Source of the DNA: CAYUIS01 sp964444825
Lineage (GTDB): Bacteria; Chloroflexota; Anaerolineae; B4-G1
Direction: 5' to 3'
Assembly (NCBI GenBank): GCA_964444825.1
Contig: CAYUIS010000108.1
Span: forward strand, 1-17,993
DNA: 17,993 nt
Positions 7,358 through 15,490 of this stretch are shown piece after piece (positions within the stretch are counted from its first letter, which is position 1; each line of letters begins with the position of its first letter). The position numbers and the translations under genes were made by a program. The notes beneath the pieces are model-generated. The model saw nothing but the letters and a program-made list of their open reading frames with translations, was not told where the DNA came from and ran no database searches.

Positions 7358-7918
7358 CTAACTCTGTGGCGTCTCCACCGCGCCCGGTTGGGAAAACAGG
7401 GAATCGGGATTTATCTCCAGTGTCTCCCGCTCGGCCAGAGCCAGGTCGACCGTCATAACACCATCTTGGTGGCCGACATCGACCACAGCTCCACGGGCCA
7501 CAGTCTTGCTTTCGGCCAGAGGCCCCTCGACCGACAGGTGCGTCAGCCTAAACCCAGCGACACGCGCCTCCGCATCTAGAACGACGTCCGCCACCCGGCC
7601 AATCTTGGTGCCGCCGGGCGTGTCGACATCTCGCCCCTCCAGGCCATCCAATCGTACCCATTGCTCCGATTCAGGCAATCGATCTCCCTCTTGGACGACG
7701 ACCGTATTCCTGGCCAGGACAGCATCCATCCCAAAGACCGCGACGTCTGTGGACTTCACAAAGGTCGGTGTGCGCTTGATAAGCCCCTCGCTGCCCAGAA
7801 AGACACCAACCACGAATTTCAGGTTGTTGTCGAGGTAGAGATCCTTCACCTTGCCCAATTCGCGGCCGTCCGTCATCTTGATGACGGGGTTGCCGATCAA
7901 GCTCTGCCCTAGTCTCAT
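7358..7918 (-). CDS. PRC-barrel domain protein (two tandem barrels)
   Basis: A soluble 186-residue protein with two PRC-barrel-like halves. The first (about 3-80) starts L-I-G-N-P-V-I and has D-G-R-E-L-G-K-V-K-D-L-Y-L-D. The second (about 88-165) has G-G-T-K-I-G-R-V-A-D-V-V-L-D. This 'G-x-v-x-D-v-x-l-D' pattern is the family hallmark, known from the RimM C-terminus, the reaction-centre H subunit and prokaryotic stand-alone proteins that act as adaptors. ATG at 7918 is selected because AAAGGAG ends 7 nt upstream; an earlier in-frame ATG at 8002 would overlap the preceding gene by 40 nt and adds a non-conserved, basic stretch. It follows the coiled-coil gene by 44 nt, so a partner role in that complex is plausible. 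No enzymatic residues are seen. Confidence 0.82.
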   Translation of the reverse strand: MRLGQSLIGNPVIKMTDGRELGKVKDLYLDNNLKFVVGVFLGSEGLIKRTPTFVKSTDVAVFGMDAVLARNTVVVQEGDRLPESEQWVRLDGLEGRDVDTPGGTKIGRVADVVLDAEARVAGFRLTHLSVEGPLAESKTVARGAVVDVGHQDGVMTVDLALAERETLEINPDSLFSQPGAVETPQS

Positions 7919-7962
7919 CTGCCCGCTCCTTTCTTTTTGTTTTGCCTTCTGACTTGATATCG

Positions 7963-8781
7963 CTATTCGGGCGCTGTTATCAGTCCGCCCAACTCGTACC
8001 ACGCACTCTCCAGATCCTGCGCGGCGATGATCGGTTGCTCGCGCAGGCGGGAGGCGGCCCGTGCCAGATGCTCCTGGGTGGTGGCGATCGCTTCCCGTTC
8101 CCCCTCTGGCTCTGGCCCCGGTCCGAGCGCAGAGGCATGGCTGAGGTGTGTCATCGCCAGCGCCAGCGTCGTCTCGGCATCGCCCACGTTCCCCTCGGTG
8201 AGATAGATATGCGTCTTGAGCACCTCCTGCCAGGTCTGCACCAGGACGATGCGACGCTCCAGCGTGTCGATCTGCGCCCCGATCTGCTCCGCAAGCGTTA
8301 CCTCCTCCTGGAGCGTGGCGAACTCCTCGTCCAGTGCCTCCACGTCCCCCAGGCTCGCATAGTCGCTAGAGATTCCACTCACAACCGACGACAACTCATC
8401 CATCGCCGCTTGCTGCGTCGCCAGTGCCTCGTCCATCCGGCCCAGATCGGCTTCCAGGCTGGCGATCCGCTCGCCTTGGCCCGCCAACTGGCTCTCCAGG
8501 TCGGCGATGCGCTGTTGTTGCGCGCCAAAGCTCTCCGCCCACTGCGTATTGTTCTGGTCCACCTGCCTCTGAAGCAACGTTAGCTGGGCCACGCTCGATT
8601 GCACTGGCTGGATCACCTGCCGGTAGACCCACGGCGCGCCGAGATAGACCCCCGCCGCCAGCAAGACGGCCAGGACGAAAACAAACAGGACCCGCAGTAG
8701 CACCTGCAATAGGTGTCCGATGGTCCGCCACAGACGGCTCCAGGCGTCGGGGGTGGGTTGTGTTCCGTTCATTCCGCTCAT
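7963..8781 (-). CDS. Membrane-anchored coiled-coil protein
   Basis: A 272-residue protein: polar N-terminus (1-25), one transmembrane helix (27-48), a long heptad-patterned coiled coil (about 60-185, Gln/Glu/Leu-rich), then a helical C-terminal part (185-272) resembling two or three TPR-like hairpins (W-Q-E-V-L-K-T-H-I-Y-L-T-E-G-N, then H-L-A-R-A-A-S-R-L). The layout recalls HemX-like and other single-pass scaffold proteins with the coil outside the membrane. AAGGAG precedes ATG 8781 by 7 nt; a second ATG three codons on is less well placed. It starts 30 nt after the HhH gene stop. The function is unknown; the shared architecture with its upstream neighbour suggests the two coils interact. 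Confidence 0.8.
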   Translation of the reverse strand: MSGMNGTQPTPDAWSRLWRTIGHLLQVLLRVLFVFVLAVLLAAGVYLGAPWVYRQVIQPVQSSVAQLTLLQRQVDQNNTQWAESFGAQQQRIADLESQLAGQGERIASLEADLGRMDEALATQQAAMDELSSVVSGISSDYASLGDVEALDEEFATLQEEVTLAEQIGAQIDTLERRIVLVQTWQEVLKTHIYLTEGNVGDAETTLALAMTHLSHASALGPGPEPEGEREAIATTQEHLARAASRLREQPIIAAQDLESAWYELGGLITAPE

Positions 8782-8811
8782 GGGATGTCTCCTTATCTCT
8801 CTGTCTACCGA

Positions 8812-9984
8812 TCAAGGCGAAGCTGTGGGCGTGGCCGCAGGAAAGGGTGTGAATGTGGGAGGTGGCGTGCGTGTTGGCTGCGAGGTCGGCGAGGGCCGGG
8901 GCGTACGGGTCGGACGGGGCGTGGCTGTGGGGGGCAGCGTCGGCGTCGGGGTGGGAGTAGGCGGAGCGCCCTGGAACTCGAACAGCAGGTCGCGCATACC
9001 GTCCAAAAAGAGGTTAAAGCGGTCGGCAGCCGCGCGCACGGCGCTGATGTCTGCCTCCAACCGATCAGCCTGTGCGCCCAGTGCACTGACCTCACCCTGG
9101 ACCTCAGCCAGCGCTGTGTCCAGATCATCCACCGCCTGTTCCACGCCGTCCATCCGGGCCGTCAGCCCCTCCAGGCGGTCCAGGCGCTGCCGTAGCCCCT
9201 CCAGGTCGGATAGAAGCGTATCCGCCTCGACGCTCAGGCGATTTAGCTCCGCCTGGCTGCTGACGACCGCCTCCGTCTGCGCAAAGTCAAGCGTGCCATT
9301 GATACCGCCGATGACGAGCAGTGCCAGGAGCGCGCCGAACAGCGCGCCAATCAACGTGGCGACGATCAGCCCCAAGTACCCAGGCCGGGCCGGAGCGGAA
9401 CGCGAGGGCGCGGGCGGTGAGGATGCTGGCGGCGGCGTCCGGGGTCGTGGCTGTGGCTCCGCCTCCTTTCGCGCCGCCGGCTTCGGTTCCGGTCGCGGCG
9501 CAGCTTCCATCTGAGGCTCTGGCTCCGGTTCAGGTCGGAGCACCGCATCCATCCGGAGCACTGACTGTGGCCCCGGCTGTGGCTCTGGCAGCACCAGAGG
9601 CTCTGGCTCTGGTTCACGTCGGAGCTCCGCTGGCAACGCCAACTCGGCCAGTGCAAGCTCATCTGGAGCCGGTTCGGAGGTATCAAAGACCTCGTCCTCA
9701 GCTCCAATTCCCAGCACACTCACGTCTGCCTCGTCGATTGGCTGGGCCTCCTCGACCTGCGCGGACTCCCACACGGCCGGCCCCTCGACCGTCAGACGGT
9801 CCTCGATAGCACAATACATCTTGTCGCTGATGCCCGGCACGGCCGTGATCTCGATCGGTTCCTCAAAGGGATGGACCGTCTCTCGATACGTGATGATGCG
9901 CACAGCCAGGGTCGGGCCAATACCAGGAAGTTGTACCAACTCATTGGCGGTGGCGGTGTTCAGGTTTACCATTTGTTCATTCAT
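8812..9984 (-). CDS. ComEA-like helix-hairpin-helix protein with internal membrane anchor, coiled coil and Thr/Pro tail
   Basis: A 390-residue modular protein. Residues 5-65 match the ComEA-type double helix-hairpin-helix: V-N-L-N-T-A-T-A-N-E-L, L-P-G-I-G-P-T-L-A, then A-V-P-G-I-S-D-K-M, a DNA-backbone-binding fold. Residues 70-200 are acidic then Pro/Glu-rich (P-E-P-E-P repeats), becoming basic just before the transmembrane helix at 203-227. Residues 230-337 are a coiled coil and 340-390 a Thr/Pro/Arg tail. ComEA normally has its anchor first and the HhH outside. Here the HhH precedes the anchor, so with N-inside topology it would face the cytoplasm. ATG at 9984 has GGAGGA 6 nt upstream; an in-frame ATG at 10032 lacks one. 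It is first in a minus-strand operon behind a strong promoter. A DNA tether or competence-related role is inference. Confidence 0.85.
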   Translation of the reverse strand: MNEQMVNLNTATANELVQLPGIGPTLAVRIITYRETVHPFEEPIEITAVPGISDKMYCAIEDRLTVEGPAVWESAQVEEAQPIDEADVSVLGIGAEDEVFDTSEPAPDELALAELALPAELRREPEPEPLVLPEPQPGPQSVLRMDAVLRPEPEPEPQMEAAPRPEPKPAARKEAEPQPRPRTPPPASSPPAPSRSAPARPGYLGLIVATLIGALFGALLALLVIGGINGTLDFAQTEAVVSSQAELNRLSVEADTLLSDLEGLRQRLDRLEGLTARMDGVEQAVDDLDTALAEVQGEVSALGAQADRLEADISAVRAAADRFNLFLDGMRDLLFEFQGAPPTPTPTPTLPPTATPRPTRTPRPSPTSQPTRTPPPTFTPFPAATPTASP

Positions 9985-10085
9985 ATCTAGTCCTCCCATG
10001 TCCCACAAGGTGTGCGTTTTGGCATCGCGCACGCCACGTTCTCAGTTCTACCGGGGCTGCGGTTTCCTCCTCCGGCAGCGATCCC

Positions 10086-10114
10086 ATTATACCAAAAGGT
10101 AGAGTATCACTCAA
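10086..10114 (-). promoter_or_regulatory. Near-consensus sigma70 promoter for the HhH/coiled-coil operon
   Basis: On the minus strand TTGAGT (10109-10114), 17-nt spacer, perfect TATAAT (10086-10091). Transcription should start near 10079, giving a leader of about 95 nt. The spacer and -35 box contain GAGT-gat-ACTC (10102-10112), a small inverted repeat that could be an operator. The promoter lies between the MBL-fold gene stop (10129) and the HhH gene, so the operon can be expressed independently of the genes upstream. Confidence 0.68.
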
Positions 10115-10128
10115 ACACCCGACCACGC

Positions 10129-10959
10129 TCAAAAATCACCTGAACTGGCAAGCTCGTGCGGATCGTGCGAACACGTCAACCGTACCACGTTCCCGTGCTC
10201 CCGTACCAGCGCCCGCAGGCGGGCCGAGTGCTTGCCGATCTGCCGGAAGGACCTGTTCAGGTTTATGAGAGGCTTGATCAAGCGGTAGTGGCGTGGATCG
10301 CTGGGATTCACCGCATCGACGTCGCCGTGATAGATATACGCATCCCCACAGTGAAGCAGCCACCTGTCTGGCAAGCACACAGCCACCCCGCAGTGACCAC
10401 GCGTATGGCCCGGCAACGGCACGAAAAAGAACTCGGTCGAACCGATGTCGACCGGCGGCGTGCAGTCAAAGCCAAACCATCGGTCGCCCCTCAGGGAGTG
10501 CACCACCCAGTCCGGCCCGTGCGACCAGTGCTCGGCCTGGTAGGGCAGCCGTTCATACATATCCTGTGGCTTGGTCACCGCATCGTACTCCTCCTCAAAG
10601 ATGTGCACCTTTGCCTGCGGGAAATCTGGCAGCCCGCTGGCGTGATCGTAATGAAAGTGAGTCAGCACGATGTGGTTTACGTCCTCTGACCTGTAACCCC
10701 ACCGTTCGACCTGCCTGGTTGCCGTCTCCTCCAAATCCCGCAAACTGCCGCCCAGGGCCATCATCAACCACATAAAGGGTGTCGGCCTGACACAGTCGCG
10801 CGTGCCAAACCCCGTATCCACCAGGAGCAGGCCATCGTCCGTCTCGACCAGCAGGCAATGGATCACCGCCGGCGCCGGTGTGAACAGCCCTCCAGTACCG
10901 ACGAGCGCAACGCCCAGCGGCAGCCGAAGCGTCCCGCAGTTTAGATGGTGAACTTCCAT
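10129..10959 (-). CDS. Metallo-beta-lactamase-fold hydrolase (lactonase-like)
   Basis: A 276-residue MBL-fold enzyme with all metal ligands visible: H-F-H-Y-D-H at 101-106, His185 (P-G-H-T-R-G-H), bridging Asp206 (H-C-G-D-A) and C-terminal His265 (C-S-H-D-P-H-E). This two-zinc set and the overall length suit the AHL-lactonase/glyoxalase II-like group, which opens lactones or thioesters; whether it quenches quorum signals cannot be told from sequence. There is no signal peptide, so it is cytoplasmic. ATG at 10959 is chosen because GGAG lies 8 nt upstream and it leaves a 35-nt gap from the preceding gene; the in-frame ATG at 11085 would overlap that gene by 91 nt. It is probably co-transcribed with the secreted repeat protein. 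Confidence 0.85.
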   Translation of the reverse strand: MEVHHLNCGTLRLPLGVALVGTGGLFTPAPAVIHCLLVETDDGLLLVDTGFGTRDCVRPTPFMWLMMALGGSLRDLEETATRQVERWGYRSEDVNHIVLTHFHYDHASGLPDFPQAKVHIFEEEYDAVTKPQDMYERLPYQAEHWSHGPDWVVHSLRGDRWFGFDCTPPVDIGSTEFFFVPLPGHTRGHCGVAVCLPDRWLLHCGDAYIYHGDVDAVNPSDPRHYRLIKPLINLNRSFRQIGKHSARLRALVREHGNVVRLTCSHDPHELASSGDF

Positions 10960-10994
10960 ATGTCTGACTCCACTGTGCAATGACTCGCGCTTCT

Positions 10995-13640
10995 CTACGG
11001 ACTGTACGTCGCCGACCACGACCCGCTGCCAATACAGAATCTGCCGGCGATCGGGAAACTCGGATCCGGGACGTAAAAGTACCACTGTCCCTCCGCAGCG
11101 GTCTGTGAGGTAAAGTCACCGCCTACCCGTTCGGAATGATTCGGCTGGGATAAGGTATACTCGAACGCCCTAGCTACGATCTCCTCAGCATACAGGTATT
11201 CCACCGTATACACCAGATCGTTGGGATTAAAGATACAGTCCAAACGAGCCGTGATCTTTAGGGTCGTTACCTCACAATCCGGCGTGTCCGCAACGGCGAA
11301 CGTGATCGAGTATGCCTGATCGGTATATCCGCTCCACGATCCGGCTTGCGGACAGGGTGGCGGCGCGACGGTCACAGCGGTCGATTCAATATTGCTCCAG
11401 CCACTCTCCCCGAACGCGTTTTCGGCTCTGACACGGTAGTGGTACGTCCCCACGTCTTCCACGAGTACCACCGTTGACGTGGCAGGCCCAGAGTATACCG
11501 TGTTGGGGCTAAAGAAGGAAACGTCGTCGTCCTCCTCCAAAACGTAGCGCGTCGCCCTCTGCACCGCACTCCAAGTGAGGGTGTAGCTATAGTGGCCCTC
11601 GGGATTGTCGATAGGGTCAAGGATCGGGGAGGCTGCTGGTGGTCCGGCGCTTTTGAACACCAGGGGCAGAAAAGCTCTGTAGGTGATGGTGACATCCGGT
11701 GCGTCGATCACTGTGGTTGGTACGGCCGGATTACCTCGATCGTCCTGCGCCACAAAGTAGTACACGTAATCATCACCCACCTCAAGCCCAGTTTTGGTGT
11801 AACTGCACAGCACGCCAGCGGAATAGTCCCCGATCTCACACGTCATTGTGAAGGGGACACCCACGATGGCCGTGCCGCCTCGCTCGATGTGCACCCGTAC
11901 ATAGTCAGGCAGGTCTCCGTCAACATCCACATATAGGATGCGATAGACATAGTCGTCACCGACATCACCGCTCTCTGGATGAAGGCCATCCTGCTCATAG
12001 TTCGTGTCTCCGGGCCAAAACAACGTGGGGGCGGCATTGAGACGCATCTGTACCTCGTCAATCGCATACCCATCTTCCGGAATCTCGTCGTCGTCGTAGA
12101 ACTGGAACTTGACCTGGAAATGGTCGTTCAACGTCAGGCCATTTGCCGCCGCCGCTGCAACCAGATCGATGACCTGGCGCTGCCACGTGTATGGGCCACC
12201 GTTAAAGGAGAATGCCTGATGCCAGTTGGCGCCGTCGTCGTCGCTGATGAACACTCCGTCCTCACCATGGTCTTCGTCGAGGAACTCTCGCCACCAAAAG
12301 TCCAGCATAACGTCCGTCTGCCCGCTCAAGTCGACGGTCAGGATGGCTGCCGCCGTGGAAAAGACCGTGTCAGTCCGAGAGTCGTCCAGCATCAGGCTGC
12401 GGGTGCCTGAGTAGGCATACGACGAACCCACCTCGACGCGCCCCTCATAGGTGAACTCCGTCACCCACTCGGCACCCAGCTCTCCCGATTCAAAGCCATC
12501 ATAATACGGAAAGCTGGCAGGGATAGGAACCGCCGGGGCTCGCACCCGCACCTCGTCAATCGCGTACCCGTCCTCTGGGATCCCATCGTCGTCGTAGAAC
12601 TGGAACTTGACCTGGAAATGGTCGTTCAGCGTCAGGCCATTCGCCCCCGCCTCCTCGTCCAGATCGACGATCTGGTGACGCCAAAAGTAGGGACCATTGT
12701 TGAAGGAGAATGCCTGATGCCAGTTAGCACCGTCGTCGTCGCTGATGAACACCCCGTCCTGACCATGGTTGTCGTCATCGAACTCTCGCCACCAAAAGTC
12801 CAGCTCCACCTCCGTCTGCCCGCTCAGATCGATGGTCAGGATCGCTGCTGCCGTCGAATAGACCGTGTCGGTCCGAGAGTCGTCCAGCATCAGGCTGTAA
12901 GTACCTGAGTAGGCATCATACGAACCTACCTCGACCCGCCCCTCGTAGGTGAACTCGTTCACCCACTCGGCCCCCAGCTCCCCCGATTCAAAGCCATCGT
13001 GATAGGGAAAGCTGGCAGGGATGGGGACGGCTGGAGCGCGCACCCGCACCTCGTCAATCGCGTACCCGTCCTCTGGGATCCCATCGTCGTCGTAGAACTG
13101 GAACTTGACCTGGAAATGGTCGTTCAGCGTCAGGCCATTCGCCCCCGCCTCCTCGTCCAGATCGACGATCTGGTGACGCCAAAAGTAGGGACCATTGTTG
13201 AAGGAGAATGCCTGATGCCAGTTAGCACCGTCGTCGTCGCTGATGAACACCCCGTCCTGACCATGGTTGTCGTCATCGAACTCTCGCCACCAAAAGTCCA
13301 GCTCCACCTCCGTCTGCCCGCTCAGATCAATCGTCAAGATGGCCGCTGCCGTGGAGTAGACCGCGTCAGTGTGAGAGTCGTCCAACATCAGGCTATAGGT
13401 GCCTGTGTAGGCGTAGGACGAACCTATCTCGACGCGGCCATCGTTCGTAGTAACCGCCGTCCAATCGCCGCCCAGCGTCCCCGCTTCAAAGCCATCACGG
13501 AAGGGAAAGCTCGCCGCTGCGAGTGAAGGGTGGCGATGTCCTTCGCTGTTTGGGGCAGACATAATCGTACCTTGGGACAGCAGCAAGACAGCCACCACTA
13601 TGCTAGACCCCACAGCGTAGCGCCACGTGTCAGTCTTCAT
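10995..13640 (-). CDS. Secreted multidomain protein with three tandem beta-sandwich repeats and a fibronectin III-like domain
   Basis: An 881-residue exported protein. A signal peptide covers about residues 1-29 (hydrophobic 11-22, cleavage near M-S-A). Three 166-residue repeats follow at about 44-209, 210-375 and 376-541, each opening with F-P-[FY]-x-D-G-F-E-[AS]-G and containing W-W-R-E-F, S-D-D-D-G-A-N-W-H-Q-A-F and D-E-V; they look like MAM/concanavalin-type jelly rolls with acidic loops suited to calcium. Residues about 545-655 form another beta domain. F-L-P-L-V-F-K-S (657-664) precedes a fibronectin III-like domain (about 670-765, ending with E-N-A-F-G-E-S-G-W-S-N). A final 115-residue domain has several cysteines. 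AGGAG lies 7 nt before the ATG. An adhesive or glycan-binding surface role is likely; no catalytic motif is seen. Confidence 0.85.
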   Translation of the reverse strand: MKTDTWRYAVGSSIVVAVLLLSQGTIMSAPNSEGHRHPSLAAASFPFRDGFEAGTLGGDWTAVTTNDGRVEIGSSYAYTGTYSLMLDDSHTDAVYSTAAAILTIDLSGQTEVELDFWWREFDDDNHGQDGVFISDDDGANWHQAFSFNNGPYFWRHQIVDLDEEAGANGLTLNDHFQVKFQFYDDDGIPEDGYAIDEVRVRAPAVPIPASFPYHDGFESGELGAEWVNEFTYEGRVEVGSYDAYSGTYSLMLDDSRTDTVYSTAAAILTIDLSGQTEVELDFWWREFDDDNHGQDGVFISDDDGANWHQAFSFNNGPYFWRHQIVDLDEEAGANGLTLNDHFQVKFQFYDDDGIPEDGYAIDEVRVRAPAVPIPASFPYYDGFESGELGAEWVTEFTYEGRVEVGSSYAYSGTRSLMLDDSRTDTVFSTAAAILTVDLSGQTDVMLDFWWREFLDEDHGEDGVFISDDDGANWHQAFSFNGGPYTWQRQVIDLVAAAAANGLTLNDHFQVKFQFYDDDEIPEDGYAIDEVQMRLNAAPTLFWPGDTNYEQDGLHPESGDVGDDYVYRILYVDVDGDLPDYVRVHIERGGTAIVGVPFTMTCEIGDYSAGVLCSYTKTGLEVGDDYVYYFVAQDDRGNPAVPTTVIDAPDVTITYRAFLPLVFKSAGPPAASPILDPIDNPEGHYSYTLTWSAVQRATRYVLEEDDDVSFFSPNTVYSGPATSTVVLVEDVGTYHYRVRAENAFGESGWSNIESTAVTVAPPPCPQAGSWSGYTDQAYSITFAVADTPDCEVTTLKITARLDCIFNPNDLVYTVEYLYAEEIVARAFEYTLSQPNHSERVGGDFTSQTAAEGQWYFYVPDPSFPIAGRFCIGSGSWSATYSP
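12018..12515 (-). repeat. Tandem repeat unit 3 (498 nt, most diverged)
   Basis: Third copy of the 498-nt in-frame unit of the secreted protein. It keeps the exact period but differs from units 1 and 2 at many positions, for example L-D-E-D-H-G-E-D replacing D-D-D-N-H-G-Q-D. Confidence 0.85.
12516..13013 (-). repeat. Tandem repeat unit 2 (498 nt)
   Basis: Second copy of the unit. The stretch 12541-12830 is identical base for base to 13039-13328 across 290 nt, far more alike than unit 3, which indicates recent duplication or gene conversion. Confidence 0.9.
13014..13511 (-). repeat. Tandem repeat unit 1 (498 nt)
   Basis: First copy of the unit, directly after the signal peptide region. It shares the 290-nt identical block with unit 2 but diverges outside it. 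Confidence 0.9.
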
Positions 13641-13741
13641 TCTCTCGCTCCTCTCCTAACCCGCCCTGTCCTTCTGCCCCCGATGGCCGCTCTTGCCTCA
13701 GCGCTGTATGGTCACCTCGGGCATCATCTCCTCACCTGCCA

Positions 13742-14647
13742 CTACTCCCCACCACCCTCGGAGCCAAAGCATACCTCCCCCAGACCGCATACCTCATCTC
13801 CATACTCGATCTCGATCGTCGTGTGCGTGCAGTCCAGATCCCCGCTTACCGACCTGATCTCGTCCTTGATACACCTGACGTCCGCCCGAGTCGCGCCTTC
13901 GTCGACCCTCACGTGGGTGGTCAGCACGTGATGCTCCCCATCCATCGACCACACGTGTGTGTGGTGGATCGACCGAACACTATCCATCGCCAGCAGTCGC
14001 GTCTCGATCTCGTCGATGCTCACGCTCTCCGGCACAGCTTGAAGGAATAGGGCCAGCGTTTTGCGGAGGTTGCCCACCACGTTGTACAGAACGTATAGCG
14101 TGATCAACACCGACAGGATAGGGTCTAGCACGTGGATGTCGGCAAACATCAACGTGATACTCACGATCAGCACCGCCACCCAGCCCAGCACGTCCTCCAT
14201 CAGGTGCCAGGCGGCCACCCGCGCGTTGAGTCCGTCCTCGCCCCTCAGCCGGAGCACCGCCGCGCCGTTGGCGACGATGCCCAAAACCGCGAACAGCGCC
14301 ATCCCTTGGGCGTTGGCGTGCTCGGGTCTGAGCAAACGCGGAACAGCCTCCGACAGGACAAAGAGCGAACCCACGACCAGGACGACCGTGTTGATCAGCG
14401 CCCCCAACAGGGAAAAACGCCTGTAACCATAGGAGAACCTGTGGTCCCCTTCGCGCCTGGAGCACCGCTCCAGATACCAGGCGACTCCCAGCGATAGGCT
14501 GTCCCCAAAATCGTGCACCGAGTCGGCCAGGATGGCCAGGCTGTTCGTCCATAACCCGCCCACGACTTCCAGCAGGGTGAAACCCAGGTTCAGAAAGAAC
14601 GCGACCTTGATGTTGTCTGTGCTATGATGTTCGTGCGAGTGCTCCAT
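13742..14647 (-). CDS. Cation diffusion facilitator (zinc-type efflux transporter)
   Basis: A 301-residue CDF transporter that exports divalent metal in exchange for protons. A His-rich N-terminus (H-S-H-E-H-H) is followed by six predicted helices and a cytoplasmic C-terminal domain starting near S-I-H-H-T-H-V-W. The transport site reads His45/Asp49 (H-D-F-G-D) in helix 2 and His148/Asp152 (H-L-M-E-D) in helix 5, an HD-HD set typical of zinc-preferring members. The ATG directly follows the DUF6159 stop (TAAATG) and has no clear Shine-Dalgarno site, so translation is probably coupled. It is the end of a minus-strand run; 101 nt of gene-free sequence with no clear terminator separate it from the secreted repeat protein. 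Confidence 0.92.
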   Translation of the reverse strand: MEHSHEHHSTDNIKVAFFLNLGFTLLEVVGGLWTNSLAILADSVHDFGDSLSLGVAWYLERCSRREGDHRFSYGYRRFSLLGALINTVVLVVGSLFVLSEAVPRLLRPEHANAQGMALFAVLGIVANGAAVLRLRGEDGLNARVAAWHLMEDVLGWVAVLIVSITLMFADIHVLDPILSVLITLYVLYNVVGNLRKTLALFLQAVPESVSIDEIETRLLAMDSVRSIHHTHVWSMDGEHHVLTTHVRVDEGATRADVRCIKDEIRSVSGDLDCTHTTIEIEYGDEVCGLGEVCFGSEGGGE

Positions 14648-15490
14648 TTACTTTTGCCGGAATGCCCCCTCCACCATCTCCTCACTGAAAAAGCCCCCCG
14701 CATCTCCCCCGGCCGCGTAGTGATAGACCGCCGCGATATAGATCCCGTTCAGCGTCGAGTTGATCAGCCCGATAAAGACCAGCACCAAAACAAAGACCAG
14801 CGCCGTCAGCGCGATCAGCGCTACCGACTCGGTCGAGGCGACCAGGATGAACACCGGGATGCCCAGCAGAATCACGCCAAACATCACCAGGCCAAAGATG
14901 AGGCCCATACTAAAGTTGCCCGCGATCTGCTCGCCCCACGTCTTTTTCAGCAGGCTGGCGCTGCGCTTGACCGCCTCCAGCGGGCCGACACCTTCGACGA
15001 CCAGGACCGGCACTGCCAGGTAGGTCGCCAGGTTCCACGCCAACCCCACGATCGAGGACACGATCCGCCCCACCGTCTTTCCGCGCTCCGATAGCCAGCG
15101 CAACACCATCCCCACCGTTGCCGAGAGCAGCGCATAGCCCAGGATCGACACGATGTGCTTCCCCGCGATGCGCAACCCGTCGCCCACCGTCGGGTCGCCG
15201 CCCTCCAGGCGAATCATCGCCGCCCCCACCAGGGCCGAGTTGGCAAAGATGATGACCGTGTACTGCACGATGTAGAACAGAAAGGCCACCACGTAACCCA
15301 GTGCCCGCCCCCGCCCCTCTAGCAACACGTCAAAGAACCCGGCCAACAACATCGGTAGGGCAAAGCTGGCCGTCACGATCAGCACGCCTATCGCCGATAC
15401 GATGGGGAACACGATCAGCTCCTTGTCAGCCCGCAGCACCCCCGCGCTCGCCTTGATCAAGCCCCAACTATTCCCGATCTTTTCAAACAT
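14648..15490 (-). CDS. DUF6159-family integral membrane protein
   Basis: A 280-residue protein opening M-F-E-K-I-G-N-S-W-G-L-I-K-A-S, the usual N-terminus of DUF6159 proteins, with about six hydrophobic segments (around 25-60, 65-95, 110-135, 150-175, 195-225, 230-260). The family's molecular role is unknown to me. ATG at 15490 is chosen over 15523 because AAAGGAGG ends 6 nt upstream. Its start overlaps the RraA-family stop by 8 nt and its stop abuts the CDF start, so the three are tightly coupled. Sitting beside a metal exporter, it may assist in membrane homeostasis, but that is only positional inference. Confidence 0.85.
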   Translation of the reverse strand: MFEKIGNSWGLIKASAGVLRADKELIVFPIVSAIGVLIVTASFALPMLLAGFFDVLLEGRGRALGYVVAFLFYIVQYTVIIFANSALVGAAMIRLEGGDPTVGDGLRIAGKHIVSILGYALLSATVGMVLRWLSERGKTVGRIVSSIVGLAWNLATYLAVPVLVVEGVGPLEAVKRSASLLKKTWGEQIAGNFSMGLIFGLVMFGVILLGIPVFILVASTESVALIALTALVFVLVLVFIGLINSTLNGIYIAAVYHYAAGGDAGGFFSEEMVEGAFRQK

